DNA of 64,000 nt from DASTFY01 sp963769115 (lineage in GTDB: Bacteria > Actinomycetota > Acidimicrobiia > Acidimicrobiales > Ilumatobacteraceae). Of the stretch, positions 16,237 to 25,460 are shown one piece after another. The stretch covers positions 434,001 to 498,000 of the forward strand of contig CAVYKN010000019.1 in the NCBI GenBank assembly GCA_963769115.1, in the 5' to 3' direction. Below the pieces are notes generated by a model, which did no database searches, was not told where the DNA came from, and saw only the letters and a program-made list of their open reading frames with translations. Each line of letters opens with the position of its first letter. The stretch's first letter is position 1. The translations under genes and the position numbers were made by a program.

Positions 16237-17120
16237 GTGGAGCTCGAGCTCGAAGGCGTCTACGTGCCGGTCGTGACCCCGTTCGACGCCGAGGGCGAGG
16301 TCAGTCCCGCCGCCCTCGACCGCCGTCGTCGAACGCTGCCTCGAGGCCGGGGTACGGGGCGTCGTGTCCTGCGGGACCACCGGCGAGTACTACGCGTTGA
16401 GCGAGACCGAACGCGTCGACGTCATGCGGTCGACGCACGACGTGGCCACCGGTCGCGCCCAGCTCGTGGCCGGCTGCAACGCGGGGTCGACGAGGCAGGC
16501 GGTCGCGCTCGCCTGCACGGCGCGTGACGCTCGGCTACGACGCGCTCATGCTGGCCGTGCCGCCGACCTCGCTGCCCGATCAGCGGGAGCTGGCGGTGCA
16601 CTTCCTGACCATCGTGGACGCGTCCGGTCTGCCGGCGATCCTCTACAACTACCCGGCCCGCGCCGGCGTCGAGATCGGCTTCGACTGCCTGGACCGCGTG
16701 GCCGACCATCCCTTGATCGTCGGACTGAAGGAGTCCAGCGGCGACTTCTCGCGCTTCCTGGCGGAGAGCAGCCGGTACGCCGGCCGCATCAGCCTGATGT
16801 GCGGCTCGGACGACCAGGCCGTCGACTACTTCTTCTGGGGCGTCCGCTCCTGGCTGGCGGGGACGGCGAACGTGCTCCCGCAGCAGCACGTCGACATCCT
16901 CGACGCCGCGCTCAGCGGCGACCACGACGGGGCCCGGAAGCGCTTCGAGCGCCTGCTGCCCTGGGTGCAGCACATGGAGGCCGGGGCCTACAACCAGAAG
17001 GCGAAGCTGGGCCTGCGCCACCTGGGCATCGACTGCGGGGACGTCCGGGGGCCGCTGCTGCCGCTCGGCGACCACGACGCCGGGACCCTCGTCGAGGTGC
17101 TCGACGCCGTGCTGCGCTGA
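16237..17120 (+). pseudogene. DHDPS-family aldolase/deaminase, frame broken twice (probable 4-hydroxyproline deaminase)
   Basis: Three frames must be joined to give one normal dihydrodipicolinate-synthase-family protein of about 295 residues. The first is V-Y-V-P-V-V-T-P-F-D from GTG 16237. After about 16,322 the second carries A-G-V-R-G-V-V-S-C-G-T-T-G-E-Y-Y, and after about 16,530 the third gives Y-D-A-L-M-L-A-V-P-P. The last frame holds I-L-Y-N-Y-P-A-R (catalytic Tyr) and V-G-L-K-E-S-S-G-D (Schiff-base Lys). Next to a proline racemase-family gene and an amino-acid oxidase, the best role is 1-pyrroline-4-hydroxy-2-carboxylate deaminase of 4-hydroxyproline breakdown. All catalytic blocks are intact, so sequencing indels are more likely than gene death. 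The stop overlaps the next start (TGATG). Confidence 0.75.
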
Positions 17121-18154
17121 TGCGGCTGGCCCGCAGCCACGCCGCGATCGAGGTCCACGCCGAAGGGGAACAGGGCACGTGCTACCTGGGCTCGATCTTC
17201 GAGATCCCGGGCCGCACCGCCCGCGAGAAGCTGCACCACGTCAACGCCGTGGACGACACGGTCCGACGTCTGCTGACGCTCGAGCCACGCGGACGGCCCC
17301 AGGCCAGCGCCAACCTCGTGTTCCCCTCGACGGATCCCCGCGCCGATGCCGGCTTCATCGTCCTCCAGGCCGACCGCGCGCACGCCATGAGTGGATCGAA
17401 CACGATCTGCGTCGTCACCGCGCTCCTCGAGACCGGCACGCTGCCGATGACCGAACCGACGACGGTGGTGACGCTGGAGACTGCCGCTGGGCTCGTGCGG
17501 ACCGAGGCCACCTGCCGGGACGGCCGTTGCGAGCGTGTCAGCTTCGCCGGGATCCCGTCGTTCGTCGAGACGTTGGATGTCGCTCTCGAGGTCCCGGGCG
17601 TCGGCACCATCGACGTGGACATCGCGTACGGCGGCTGCTTCTACGTCCTGGTCGACGGTGCCGCGCTCGGCCTGCGCCTCGTGCGGGAGCAGGCCCGGGA
17701 CATCGTCGAGCGGGCGGAGGCGGTCATGGTGGCGGCGCGGCAAGCAGCTCGACGTCCGGCACCCCGAGGTGCCCGAGATCGACTTCCTCTCGTACGTCAT
17801 GGTGACCGGGGACGACGACCCGTCGGCCGGCGCTGCTGCGGGGCGGCCACGGTGTTGAGCGGAAGGATCGACCGGTCCCCGTGCGGGACCGGCACCTCGG
17901 CCCGCCTGGCCTGCCTGGCCGCCCGTGGCCAGGCGCAGCCCGGGTCCACCTTCACCGCCCGCTCGCTCATCGACAGCGAGTTCACGGCCTCCATCAGCGG
18001 GACCACCACCGTCGGCGACCGCACCGCCGTGCTGCCCACCATCTCCGGCCGCGGGTGGATCGTCGGGACGAGGACGACGACGGTCGATCCGAGCGATCCC
18101 TACCCGACCGGCTTCGTGCTCTCCGATCTGTGGGGCACCGACCTGCCGGCGTGA
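17120..18154 (+). pseudogene. Proline racemase-family enzyme (probable 4-hydroxyproline epimerase), frame shifted out and back
   Basis: The first 205 residues and the last 105 share one frame. Between about 17,740 and 17,840 the true sequence (K-Q-L-D-V-R-H-P-E-V-P-E-I-D-F) lies in another frame, so two compensating indels disturb about 33 codons. The enzyme family interconverts or dehydrates proline and hydroxyproline using two residues: here Ser91 (M-S-G-S-N-T) in place of the common Cys of MCGH, and the Cys of D-R-S-P-C-G-T-G-T. A Ser-Cys pair occurs in some 4-hydroxyproline epimerases, as I recall. With the adjoining deaminase and FAD oxidase it gives epimerisation, oxidation and deamination of trans-4-hydroxy-L-proline. 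Alternative: trans-3-hydroxyproline dehydratase. Confidence 0.75.
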
Positions 18155-18192
18155 CGGCGTGACAGCGCGACGGGCGGCCGCGTCCGGGCCGG

Positions 18193-19428
18193 TCAGCGGT
18201 CCGGATCGAACGGCGAGAGGTCGGTCGACGGACGGCCGTCGACGAGCAGCTCCGCCACGGCACGGCCGGTGGCGGGAGCCAGGGTCAGGCCGAACATGCC
18301 GTGGCCGCCGGCGATGACGACGTTCGCGAACCGCCGTGTGCGGCCGATCAGCGGGAGCCCGTCGGCGCTCATCGGCCTCGACCCCGCCCAGGTGTCGAAG
18401 CGCTCCTCCCAGGCCAGGTCGAGGTAGCGGCGCATCGAGCGCAAGATGGCGTCGACCCGGCGCTGATCGAAGGGAGGTGCGTCGCCCGCCAGCTCCATCG
18501 TGCCGCCCAACCGGATGCGATCGGCGAAGGGGGTGGCCACGGCGTGGACCTCCTCCACGATCACGGGGTGCTCCAGCTCGGGCGTCGTCGGGAGGGCGAC
18601 GTTGTAGCCCTGGCCGGCCACGACCTCCAACCGCAGCCCCAGCAGCCGACCGAGAGCGCGGATCCCCGCGCCGGCCGCCAGCACGACCTCGTCGGCCTCC
18701 AACATCCCCTGGTCCGTCCGGACCCGGCGCACACGGGTGCCGCCCACGTCGAAGCCGGAGATCGAGCAGTGCTCGTGCAACGAAACGTCCCGCTCCCGGA
18801 GGACGTCGATGACCGAATCGACGTAGCGCCGCGGGTCCGCGGCCCGGTTGCCCGGCAGTACGAAGCCGGCACAGACGTGGTCGGTCAGAGCCGGGACCAC
18901 CCGGCGCAGGCCCTCGCCGTCGAGCATCGGCCCCGGGCCGCCGGCACCGAACTGCTCCATGTGCTCCAACTCGGCCCGGAAGTGCTCGGCCAGCGCGGCG
19001 TCGTGGAACGGGACCACGATCTCCCCGCCCCGCGTCACGTCGACACCGAGCGCCGCGAGGTCGGCCAGCAGCCCGTCGAGGTCGCGGTTGAGCGCGGCCA
19101 GCGAGGCCCGCCCGGCGTCGAAGCGCTCGGAGTTGGCCGCGCGCAGGAGCGCGATGCTCCAGCGGGTCATCGACGGAACGGCACGAGGGCGGACGCGCAG
19201 CGGGCCGTCGCGGGAGAGGAGTCCGCGGGCGACCGTGCCCAGCATGCCCGGCCCGGCAAGCGGGGCCATCAGCGTCGGCGATAGGAAGCCGGCGTTGCCG
19301 CGGGCCGCGCCCGATCCGAGAGCAGCTCGATCGACGACCGTCACGTCCGCCCCCCGCTCGTCGAGGGCGAGCGCGGTGGTGAGGCCGATCAGACCGCCGC
19401 CGACGACGATGACCGACGGAGGCGGCAC
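18193..19428 (-). CDS. FAD-dependent D-amino-acid oxidase/dehydrogenase (probable hydroxyproline oxidase)
   Basis: This is a 411-residue DAO-family protein. The dinucleotide-binding motif V-V-G-G-G-L-I-G at the N-terminus, A-A-R-G-N-A-G-F near residue 42, and the C-terminal G-H-G-M-F-G-L-T-L-A-P-A-T-G block all match the DadA-like branch. It should oxidise the C-alpha-N bond of a D-amino or imino acid. Lying beside the epimerase and deaminase genes (convergent, 38 bases apart), the likely substrate is cis-4-hydroxy-D-proline. On its own strand it follows the DUF72 gene by ten bases, so co-transcription with DUF72 and the LamG gene is possible. No DadA-type quinone or cytochrome partner is seen. 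Confidence 0.85.
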   Translation of the reverse strand: MPPPSVIVVGGGLIGLTTALALDERGADVTVVDRAALGSGAARGNAGFLSPTLMAPLAGPGMLGTVARGLLSRDGPLRVRPRAVPSMTRWSIALLRAANSERFDAGRASLAALNRDLDGLLADLAALGVDVTRGGEIVVPFHDAALAEHFRAELEHMEQFGAGGPGPMLDGEGLRRVVPALTDHVCAGFVLPGNRAADPRRYVDSVIDVLRERDVSLHEHCSISGFDVGGTRVRRVRTDQGMLEADEVVLAAGAGIRALGRLLGLRLEVVAGQGYNVALPTTPELEHPVIVEEVHAVATPFADRIRLGGTMELAGDAPPFDQRRVDAILRSMRRYLDLAWEERFDTWAGSRPMSADGLPLIGRTRRFANVVIAGGHGMFGLTLAPATGRAVAELLVDGRPSTDLSPFDPDR

Positions 19429-19438
19429 CGCCGCGACG

Positions 19439-20230
19439 CTACCGGCGCACTCCGGTGCCGGCCACCGGCGCGACCGGCGCGTCTCCGAGTCGCGATGCCA
19501 ACCAGGTGGCGTCGACGACGGCGTGCCCCTCGTAGTCGTTGTTGAAGTAGCAGTAGACGTCGCCGCCCTGCTCCATCACCTCGCTCATCCTGTCGGCCAT
19601 CCGCCACAGCCGCCGGCCGCCGTACCGGCCCCAGTACGGCCGCTCACGCGCGTCGGGTCCGTGGAAGCGGACGTACGTCCACGGCGCCGTGAGCACGAAC
19701 GGGTGGCTCTCGAGGAGATCGTGGATGCACAGCGCGGCGCCGTGGCGCCGCAGCACGTCGAACACGCTGTCGTCGAGCCAGGACCGCTCACGCAGCTCCA
19801 CGGCCCACCGCTGTCCGGGCGGCGTGGCGGCAAGGAACTCGTCGAGGCGGGCGACGTTCCGCCGCCACTTCGGCGGGAGCTGGACCAGCGTCGGGCCGAG
19901 GCGATCGCCCAGGAGCTCGAAGGTGCGGATGTGGTTCGGGAGCCAGCGCTCCGCATCGCGGAGCTTCATGCGGTGGGAGCCGAACGCGCCCAGCTTGAGG
20001 GCGAACACGAAGCCGGGCGGCACGGCCTCCGCCCAGGCGGAGACGGTCGCGGGCCGGGGCAGGCGGTAGAAGGTGCTGTTCAGCTCGACGGTCGAGAACA
20101 GAGACGTGTAGTGCGGCAGCCAGCGTGAGGTCGGCAGGCCGTCCGGATAGACGATCCCGCGCCAGTCCCGGTAGAGCCAGCCCGAACAGCCGACACGAGC
20201 CCGGCCGCGGGACGTGTCGGCCTCGCTCAT
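19439..20230 (-). CDS. DUF72 family protein (YecE-like)
   Basis: This is a 263-residue TIM-barrel-like protein. DUF72 hallmarks are G-C-S-G-W-L-Y-R-D-W, F-S-T-V-E-L-N-S-T-F-Y-R-L-P, L-V-Q-L-P-P-K-W and the late Y-C-Y-F-N-N-D-Y-E-G-H-A. The family is widespread but biochemically undefined; links to nucleic-acid or metal processes are only suggestions. No signal peptide. Twelve bases separate it from the upstream LamG gene and ten from the downstream oxidase gene, so the three may share a transcript without a shared pathway. Confidence 0.9.
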   Translation of the reverse strand: MSEADTSRGRARVGCSGWLYRDWRGIVYPDGLPTSRWLPHYTSLFSTVELNSTFYRLPRPATVSAWAEAVPPGFVFALKLGAFGSHRMKLRDAERWLPNHIRTFELLGDRLGPTLVQLPPKWRRNVARLDEFLAATPPGQRWAVELRERSWLDDSVFDVLRRHGAALCIHDLLESHPFVLTAPWTYVRFHGPDARERPYWGRYGGRRLWRMADRMSEVMEQGGDVYCYFNNDYEGHAVVDATWLASRLGDAPVAPVAGTGVRR

Positions 20231-20242
20231 GCCGGGAACGAC

Positions 20243-21058
20243 TCAGCGGTGGATGGCCAGGTCGTCGAGCCACCCGGCGAAGGCGTCGCGGGGATCGGTG
20301 GATCCCGGCTTCTTGCCGATGGTCACCGGCGGGTTGCCCGGCCCGACATCGCCCACGTTGCCGGCGGAGACCGAGGCGGTCACGCCGTCGACGGTGAGCA
20401 CGGCGCGGTCACCGCGCCGCTCGGCCACCACCGTGTGCCACCGGGCGTCATCGACCCGCACGGCGCTCGTGACGACTGCCGAGCGCGAACCGTCCGACAC
20501 CACCCAGCGCAAACGGCCGGTCGACGAACCGTCGCCAGAGAGCTCGAGCTTCCAGAAGCCCCCGGCCTGGTCGGCCCGACCCTTCTGCACGATGTTGAAC
20601 GAGGCCGCGGGAGCGGACGGCAACCGGCCCGCACCGGTCAGCGCCGAACGCAGCCGGAGGGACAGCGTGAAGGATCCCCGGCCGGGCTCCAGCGCGGCCC
20701 ACTGGTCCGGCACGCTGACGGCACCGCCGGCAGCGGACACCTTGCCCACCAGCCGGCCGGCACCGTCGACGTTCGCGGTCCAGCCCGGGAAGTGGTAGGT
20801 ACCGTCGCCGACCGCCACGCCGGCACCGATCGTGCCGTGCAGGCCGGATCCGGAGCTGTCGGCCATGACGGAGCCGGCCTGCTCGTCCATGGTCCAGCGG
20901 GCGGTGAGATCCACACCCAGCGCCATCCCACCGGGGGGAGCGCATGCGGTCGCCAGCGCGGCCACGCCGACTGCGGCCGCCGCCGTCCCGGCCACCAAAC
21001 GGCGCCGACTCCGCCTGAACGCCTGGACCGCCCGACTTCCGGTCCCACCGCGTGTCAT
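20243..21058 (-). CDS. LamG/concanavalin A-like secreted lipoprotein
   Basis: This is a 271-residue exported protein. The basic N-terminus and hydrophobic segment end in A-A-L-A-T-A-C, a weak lipobox with Cys near residue 38, so lipid anchoring is likely but not certain. The remainder is a LamG/laminin-G-like jelly roll: A-R-W-T-M-D-E-Q-A-G at its start, then F-T-L-S-L-R-L-R, W-H-T-V-V-A-E-R and the closing A-G-W-L-D-D-L-A-I. Such domains bind carbohydrate or surface polymers. Start ATG 21058 has GGAGAGGAG at about -14 to -6. The ligand is unknown. Confidence 0.8.
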   Translation of the reverse strand: MTRGGTGSRAVQAFRRSRRRLVAGTAAAAVGVAALATACAPPGGMALGVDLTARWTMDEQAGSVMADSSGSGLHGTIGAGVAVGDGTYHFPGWTANVDGAGRLVGKVSAAGGAVSVPDQWAALEPGRGSFTLSLRLRSALTGAGRLPSAPAASFNIVQKGRADQAGGFWKLELSGDGSSTGRLRWVVSDGSRSAVVTSAVRVDDARWHTVVAERRGDRAVLTVDGVTASVSAGNVGDVGPGNPPVTIGKKPGSTDPRDAFAGWLDDLAIHR

Positions 21059-21169
21059 CGCCTTTCGCTCCTCTCCTACGCCGTCCCGCCGGATCCCGAT
21101 ACCCCCGACGGGTCGGGTCCAACCTCTCGGAGGGTTGAGCGGCGGGACGCGCTGGGGATGGTGCTCCCG

Positions 21170-22228
21170 ATGTCGAGGACCAACGACACCGACGCACCCC
21201 ACGCTGAGTGGGCTGGCGCGGCCGAGGCGCTGATCCGTGCCGACCACCTGTCGAAGCGCTTCGGTTCCTCGACGGTGCTGGACGACGTGAGCCTCACGGT
21301 CCCCGCCGGTGCCATCGTGGCCCTGGTGGGCCCGAGTGGCTGCGGCAAGACGACCCTGCTGCGCCTCCTGACCGGCGTCTACCGGCCGAGCGAAGGCTCG
21401 GCGGAGGTCCTCGGCGCCGATCCGGTCCACTTCACCGCCACCCACCGGCGCCGCCTGGGGTATCAAGCGCAGGCCAGCGTCCTCTTCCCGCACCTCACGC
21501 TGCGTGGGAACCTGGCCTTCGTCGCCGCGCTCTACGGCGTGCCGTTGCGCCGCCGCCGTCGCCGCCTGCGGGAAACGCTCCAGCTCGTGGATCTGTGGAA
21601 GGACCGCTCGACGCTGCTTTCGCACGCCTCAGGAGGCATGCAGCGCCGCCTGGCCCTCGCGGCCACGCTCGTCCACGACCCCGAGCTGATCATGCTGGAC
21701 GAGCCCACGGCTGGCGTGGACCCGATCCTGCGTGAGCGCTTCTGGACCAGCTTCCGGACGCTCCGCGACGCTGGACGCACCGTCCTCGTCTCCACGCAGT
21801 ACGTGGGCGAGGCCGCGCACTGCGATCTCGTCGGCCTCATGGCGGACGGGAGCCTGGTGACGATGGCGACTCCGGAGGAGCTCCGGCGCCAGGCCTACGG
21901 CGGGGAGCTGATCGACGTCTGCGTGCGCGAGGACGAGCAGCGCGCCGCCCGCGCCACCCTCGACCGCGCGCCGTGGGTCAACGAGGTCATCCGGCGCCCC
22001 GACCGTCTCAGCGTGGTGGTTGCAGACGGGACGGACGACCAGCGCGCCATCGTCCGCACGCTGGAGCAGGCCGGCGTCGGCTCGGCCGAGGTGGTCCCAA
22101 CCACGCCCGACTACGACGAGGTGTTCGTGCGCCTCGTCCGCGCTCACCGTCGCTCACATGGCGACGGCGACGAGCGGCGGTCGGACCCGGACACCGGGCG
22201 CTCCTTCACCGTCGGGAGCCGGCCGTGA
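21170..22228 (+). CDS. ABC transporter ATP-binding protein (ABC-2 exporter type)
   Basis: This is a 352-residue ATPase. It has Walker A G-P-S-G-C-G-K-T, Q-loop near Y-Q-A-Q-A-S-V, signature S-G-G-M-Q-R-R-L, Walker B L-I-M-L-D-E-P-T with the D-loop A-G-V-D-P, and a C-terminal extension of about 100 residues that often contacts the permease. It powers the adjacent ABC-2 permease, whose GTG start overlaps this stop. Either ATG 21158 or 21170 could be used; the latter has GGGGATGG about ten bases before it. Exported substrate unknown; such DrrA/YadG-like pairs export drugs or lipids. Confidence 0.85.
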   Translation: MSRTNDTDAPHAEWAGAAEALIRADHLSKRFGSSTVLDDVSLTVPAGAIVALVGPSGCGKTTLLRLLTGVYRPSEGSAEVLGADPVHFTATHRRRLGYQAQASVLFPHLTLRGNLAFVAALYGVPLRRRRRRLRETLQLVDLWKDRSTLLSHASGGMQRRLALAATLVHDPELIMLDEPTAGVDPILRERFWTSFRTLRDAGRTVLVSTQYVGEAAHCDLVGLMADGSLVTMATPEELRRQAYGGELIDVCVREDEQRAARATLDRAPWVNEVIRRPDRLSVVVADGTDDQRAIVRTLEQAGVGSAEVVPTTPDYDEVFVRLVRAHRRSHGDGDERRSDPDTGRSFTVGSRP

Positions 22229-23787
22229 CGGCCGTAGTGCGGTCCGGTCGGCGGCCCCGCCCCTCCCGGCTCCCGCTGGCGACCTGGGCCTTCGCCAAGA
22301 AGGAGGCCCTCGACGTCCTGCGGCAGCCGAGGCTGCTGCTCGCGCTCGTGCTCGGGCCGTTCCTCATCCTGCTGCTGTTCGGTCTCGGCTACCGGAACGA
22401 GGTGCGGCCGTACCGCACGATCCTGGTGGGCGACGCTGATGCGGCCCTCACCCGGGAGATGGAGGCGTCGGCCTCACGGCTGGGACCGCTGGTCGAGCTC
22501 GCCGCCGTGGAGTCGGACGAGGCGGCTGCTCGGGAGCGGCTGGCCGACGGAGACGTCGACGCCGTCGTCGTCCTGCCTTCGGACCCGCTGGGCACCGTGC
22601 TCAGCGGGGAGCGGGCCACGCTGCGGATCCTGCACTCCCGGCTGGACCCGGTCGAGCTCTCGATCATCCAGTTCGCCTCCCGGCTCGCCGTGGCGGAGGT
22701 GAACGCCGCCGTGCTGGCCTCGCTGGTCGCGGGTGGCCAGGTGACGGAACTGCCCGTCGGCGACGCGCTCGGTCTCGTCTCGGACTCGCTGGGCCAGGCA
22801 GTGCAACAGGTCGACGCCGGCGACCTGGTGCAGGCCGACGCGACGCTGGAGGACGTGGACCGAGGGCTCCGCCGCGTCGATGTCGCCGCCACCTCGGCCC
22901 GAGCCCTGGCCGAAGACGGGACCGGCAGCGGTGAGCCCAGCAGCGCCCTGGCCCGCTCGGCCGCCTCATTCGGGACGGCCATCGGCTCGGCGCGGGCGGC
23001 CATCGACGAGGCCCGACGCGCCATCGGCGAAGGGCAGGTGGACACGGCCCGTGAGCACCTCGCCCGTGCCCAGCAGCTCCTGCAGGAGGCCCCGGCGCTG
23101 GCCGAGCAGTTGCTCGCCGTCGACGCCGAGGTGCTCGTGCAGCCGTTCGCCAGCGAGGTCGAGAGCATCGTGCCGGGGGAGCGCACGTTCACCGACTACT
23201 ACGCGCCGGCCGCCATCGTGCTGCTCCTCCAACAGTTCGGCGTCGCCTTCGCCGCCCTGTCGTTCGTGCGCGAGCGGCAACTCGGCGCTACGGAGCTCTT
23301 CCGGGTGGCGCCGGTGGATGCCCACCAAGTGGTGGTGGGCAAGTACGTCGGGCACCTCGTCATAGGCGGGCTGGTGGCGGCAGCCCTGGTCGCGCTCGTG
23401 CGGTGGGGGCTCGATGTCCCGCTCCTCGGCCCTACCGGCCACCTCGCCGTCAGCCTGGCGCTGGTGGTGCTGGCGTCGGTCGGCCTCGGCTTCCTCGTGT
23501 CCCTGACCTCCCGCACGGACATGCAGGCCGTCTTGTCGACGATGCTGATCCTGCTGGCGACCCTGTTCTTCAGCGGCTTCTTCCTCCCGATCGACCAGCT
23601 CGGGGGTGCCGCCCAGTTCGTGGCCTGGGCGCTTCCGGCCACCTACGGCATCGACCAGGCGCGGAGCATCATGCTCCGGGGTGAGGACCTGCCAGCCGAC
23701 TCGGCGCTGGCCCTGGCGGCGTACGCCGCCGTCACCGCGATCGTCGTCCTGGCGCTGACGAGACGGCGGATGACGGTGCTGGCCTGA
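22225..23787 (+). CDS. ABC-2 type permease with long extracytoplasmic insert
   Basis: This is a 520-residue protein. A first membrane helix lies at about 30-52 (L-L-L-A-L-V-L-G-P-F-L-I-L-L-L), then a soluble segment of about 270 residues outside. The insert contains a coiled-coil-like, Ala/Glu-rich stretch at about 210-300. Five helices follow in the C-terminal 200 residues. YhgE/Pip-like ABC-2 exporters have this shape. It uses the ATPase translated just upstream (GTGA overlap at 22225). Substrate unknown; the long insert could contact an envelope partner. Confidence 0.85.
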   Translation: MTAVVRSGRRPRPSRLPLATWAFAKKEALDVLRQPRLLLALVLGPFLILLLFGLGYRNEVRPYRTILVGDADAALTREMEASASRLGPLVELAAVESDEAAARERLADGDVDAVVVLPSDPLGTVLSGERATLRILHSRLDPVELSIIQFASRLAVAEVNAAVLASLVAGGQVTELPVGDALGLVSDSLGQAVQQVDAGDLVQADATLEDVDRGLRRVDVAATSARALAEDGTGSGEPSSALARSAASFGTAIGSARAAIDEARRAIGEGQVDTAREHLARAQQLLQEAPALAEQLLAVDAEVLVQPFASEVESIVPGERTFTDYYAPAAIVLLLQQFGVAFAALSFVRERQLGATELFRVAPVDAHQVVVGKYVGHLVIGGLVAAALVALVRWGLDVPLLGPTGHLAVSLALVVLASVGLGFLVSLTSRTDMQAVLSTMLILLATLFFSGFFLPIDQLGGAAQFVAWALPATYGIDQARSIMLRGEDLPADSALALAAYAAVTAIVVLALTRRRMTVLA

Positions 23788-23847
23788 GCTGCGGGTTGGC
23801 CCATCTCAGAGGTGTGAGACCGAAGACCGCTGGGTAGTCCCTGCCCC

Positions 23848-24162
23848 ATGCGGATCGCCGGTACCCAGCCCGTCGCCCAGGTGCTCTTCGTCACGGTTGA
23901 TGAGCCCCGGATCAGGTTCGATGTGGTGTTGCTGGACCCGGCGTCCTGGGGCGGACACCAGTTGCCGGCGGGCACCCCGATCAGCATCTCGTTCGACATC
24001 GACCGTCCGGGTCACCAGTCACCTGTCACCGCGATGGCGAGGGCGTGGGCGGCCGACCTGGCGCCCATCCAGCTGACGCTCACCGAGGACGAAGGTCGTC
24101 AGCTGGTCATCATGGCGGCCGGGGACGAGAAGCTCGTCCTGTCGATGGCCCCGTCACGCTGA
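23848..24162 (+). CDS. Hypothetical protein, 104 aa
   Basis: I do not recognise this small protein. It looks like a beta-rich domain (L-F-V-T-V-D-E, I-R-F-D-V-V-L-L, I-S-I-S-F-D-I-D) followed by one helix and a final strand, with no signal peptide or membrane helix. Codon use is typical of real genes here. ATG 23848 lies 60 bases after the exporter operon, with no strong ribosome site. Confidence 0.5.
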   Translation: MRIAGTQPVAQVLFVTVDEPRIRFDVVLLDPASWGGHQLPAGTPISISFDIDRPGHQSPVTAMARAWAADLAPIQLTLTEDEGRQLVIMAAGDEKLVLSMAPSR

Positions 24163-24216
24163 GCCACCCGCTGAGAGAGACCTGCTGAGTCCAGGCGGCC
24201 GGACCGCGTGCGAACG

Positions 24217-24591
24217 TCAGCCGGCGGACTCGCTCGGGCCTGCGGAGGGCGGGATGTCGTCGTCGTCGAAGCGGTGGTCCTGGGCCCGGCGCAACAGTGC
24301 CACCTCGGCTTCGGAGGCCGCCGGCCCGTACATGACCACGATGGTCCCGGTCGTGTCGCACGCCGGGCAGGCCGTGGCGATGACGGCCGCCATGTCCGCC
24401 GGGTCCGACGCTCCCTCCAGCCGCCGCAACGACCGGACCTCGATCTGCTCTACGGACGCGACGGAGTCGCAGGCGCCGCAGTGCACGCCGTCGTCGTCGA
24501 CGTGGAGCTGGCCCACGTACCCCGCTTGGGCGTAGTCGGCCAGGACGGCCGACAAGGTCGTGTTGTCGGACGGTCCAGAGGTGACACTCAT
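24217..24591 (-). CDS. DUF6510-like zinc-ribbon protein
   Basis: This is a 124-residue protein with two CxxC pairs (H-C-G-A-C-D and A-C-P-A-C-D) about 45 residues apart, typical of a zinc ribbon. The spacing and I-A-T-A-C-P-A-C look like the DUF6510 family of Actinobacteria, of unknown function. ATG 24591 was chosen because GGAGGAGCGGG lies directly upstream; the longer open frame is not protein-like. Acidic tail. It converges with the preceding small gene. Confidence 0.65.
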   Translation of the reverse strand: MSVTSGPSDNTTLSAVLADYAQAGYVGQLHVDDDGVHCGACDSVASVEQIEVRSLRRLEGASDPADMAAVIATACPACDTTGTIVVMYGPAASEAEVALLRRAQDHRFDDDDIPPSAGPSESAG

Positions 24592-24677
24592 CCCGCTCCT
24601 CCTCACTCGTTCGCCGCCGCACGCGGCGACTGGACGGGGATACCCCTCACCTCCGGGTTTCACTCCTGGGACGGGGC

Positions 24678-25421
24678 ATGATCAGGTCCATGGACCTCGC
24701 GGAGTACGACGCCCTGAGCTTCGACTGTTATGGCACGTTGATCGACTGGGAGGCCGGCCTCGCTGCTGTGCTCGGCCCGTGGGCCCGCCGGCGGCAGCTG
24801 GGGCTGACCGACGAGGAGCTGCTCGTCGCCTACTCCGGCCACGAGGCGGCGGTCGAGGAGGAGCGACCCGGCGCCCTCTATCCCGGGGTGCTGGCCGAGG
24901 CGTTCCGACGCACAGGGGCGGCACTGGGCGCGGAGGTGTCGGACGAGGATGAGGAGGCGTTGGCCGGATCGGTCAGCGACTGGCCGGCGTTCCCGGACTC
25001 GGCCGATGCGCTGGCGCGGCTGAAGCGCCACTACCGGCTCATCATCCTCTCGAACGTCGACCGGGCGGGTTTCGCAGCGAGCAACCGGCGCCTCGGCGTG
25101 GAGTTCGATGTCGTCCTGACCGCGCAGGACATCGGCTCCTACAAGCCGAACCCCGCCAACTTCGATGCGCTGCTCGCCAAGATCGACGAAGTCGGTGTGC
25201 CCCGTGATCGGTTGCTCCACGTCGCCCAGTCGTTGTTCCACGACCATGTCCCCGCGAAGGCGAAGGGCCTTCCGACGGTCTGGATCAACCGGCGCCAGGA
25301 CCAGCCGGGTTGGGGAGCCACCCCGGCCCCGGCGGCCGGCGTGCAGCCCGACGCGGAGTTCCCGTCGATGGGAGCGTTCGCCGACGCCGTCGACGTCGCG
25401 TTCGGCACCGCCGGGCCCTGA
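24678..25421 (+). CDS. HAD-superfamily hydrolase, haloacid dehalogenase type II-like
   Basis: This is a 247-residue cytosolic HAD protein. Motif I is F-D-C-Y-G-T-L-I-D (nucleophile Asp followed by Tyr, as in 2-haloacid dehalogenases), motif II I-L-S-N-V-D-R, motif III Lys in G-S-Y-K-P-N-P, and motif IV near H-V-A-Q-S-L-F-H-D. Phosphatase HADs need an Asp two residues after the nucleophile; here it is Tyr, which favours dehalogenase-like chemistry. Substrate unknown. ATG 24678 is preceded by GGGACGGGG. Confidence 0.85.
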   Translation: MIRSMDLAEYDALSFDCYGTLIDWEAGLAAVLGPWARRRQLGLTDEELLVAYSGHEAAVEEERPGALYPGVLAEAFRRTGAALGAEVSDEDEEALAGSVSDWPAFPDSADALARLKRHYRLIILSNVDRAGFAASNRRLGVEFDVVLTAQDIGSYKPNPANFDALLAKIDEVGVPRDRLLHVAQSLFHDHVPAKAKGLPTVWINRRQDQPGWGATPAPAAGVQPDAEFPSMGAFADAVDVAFGTAGP

Positions 25422-25460
25422 GCTTCCCGGCCTCCCCGCTCCCCCGAGTACGTTCCCTGC

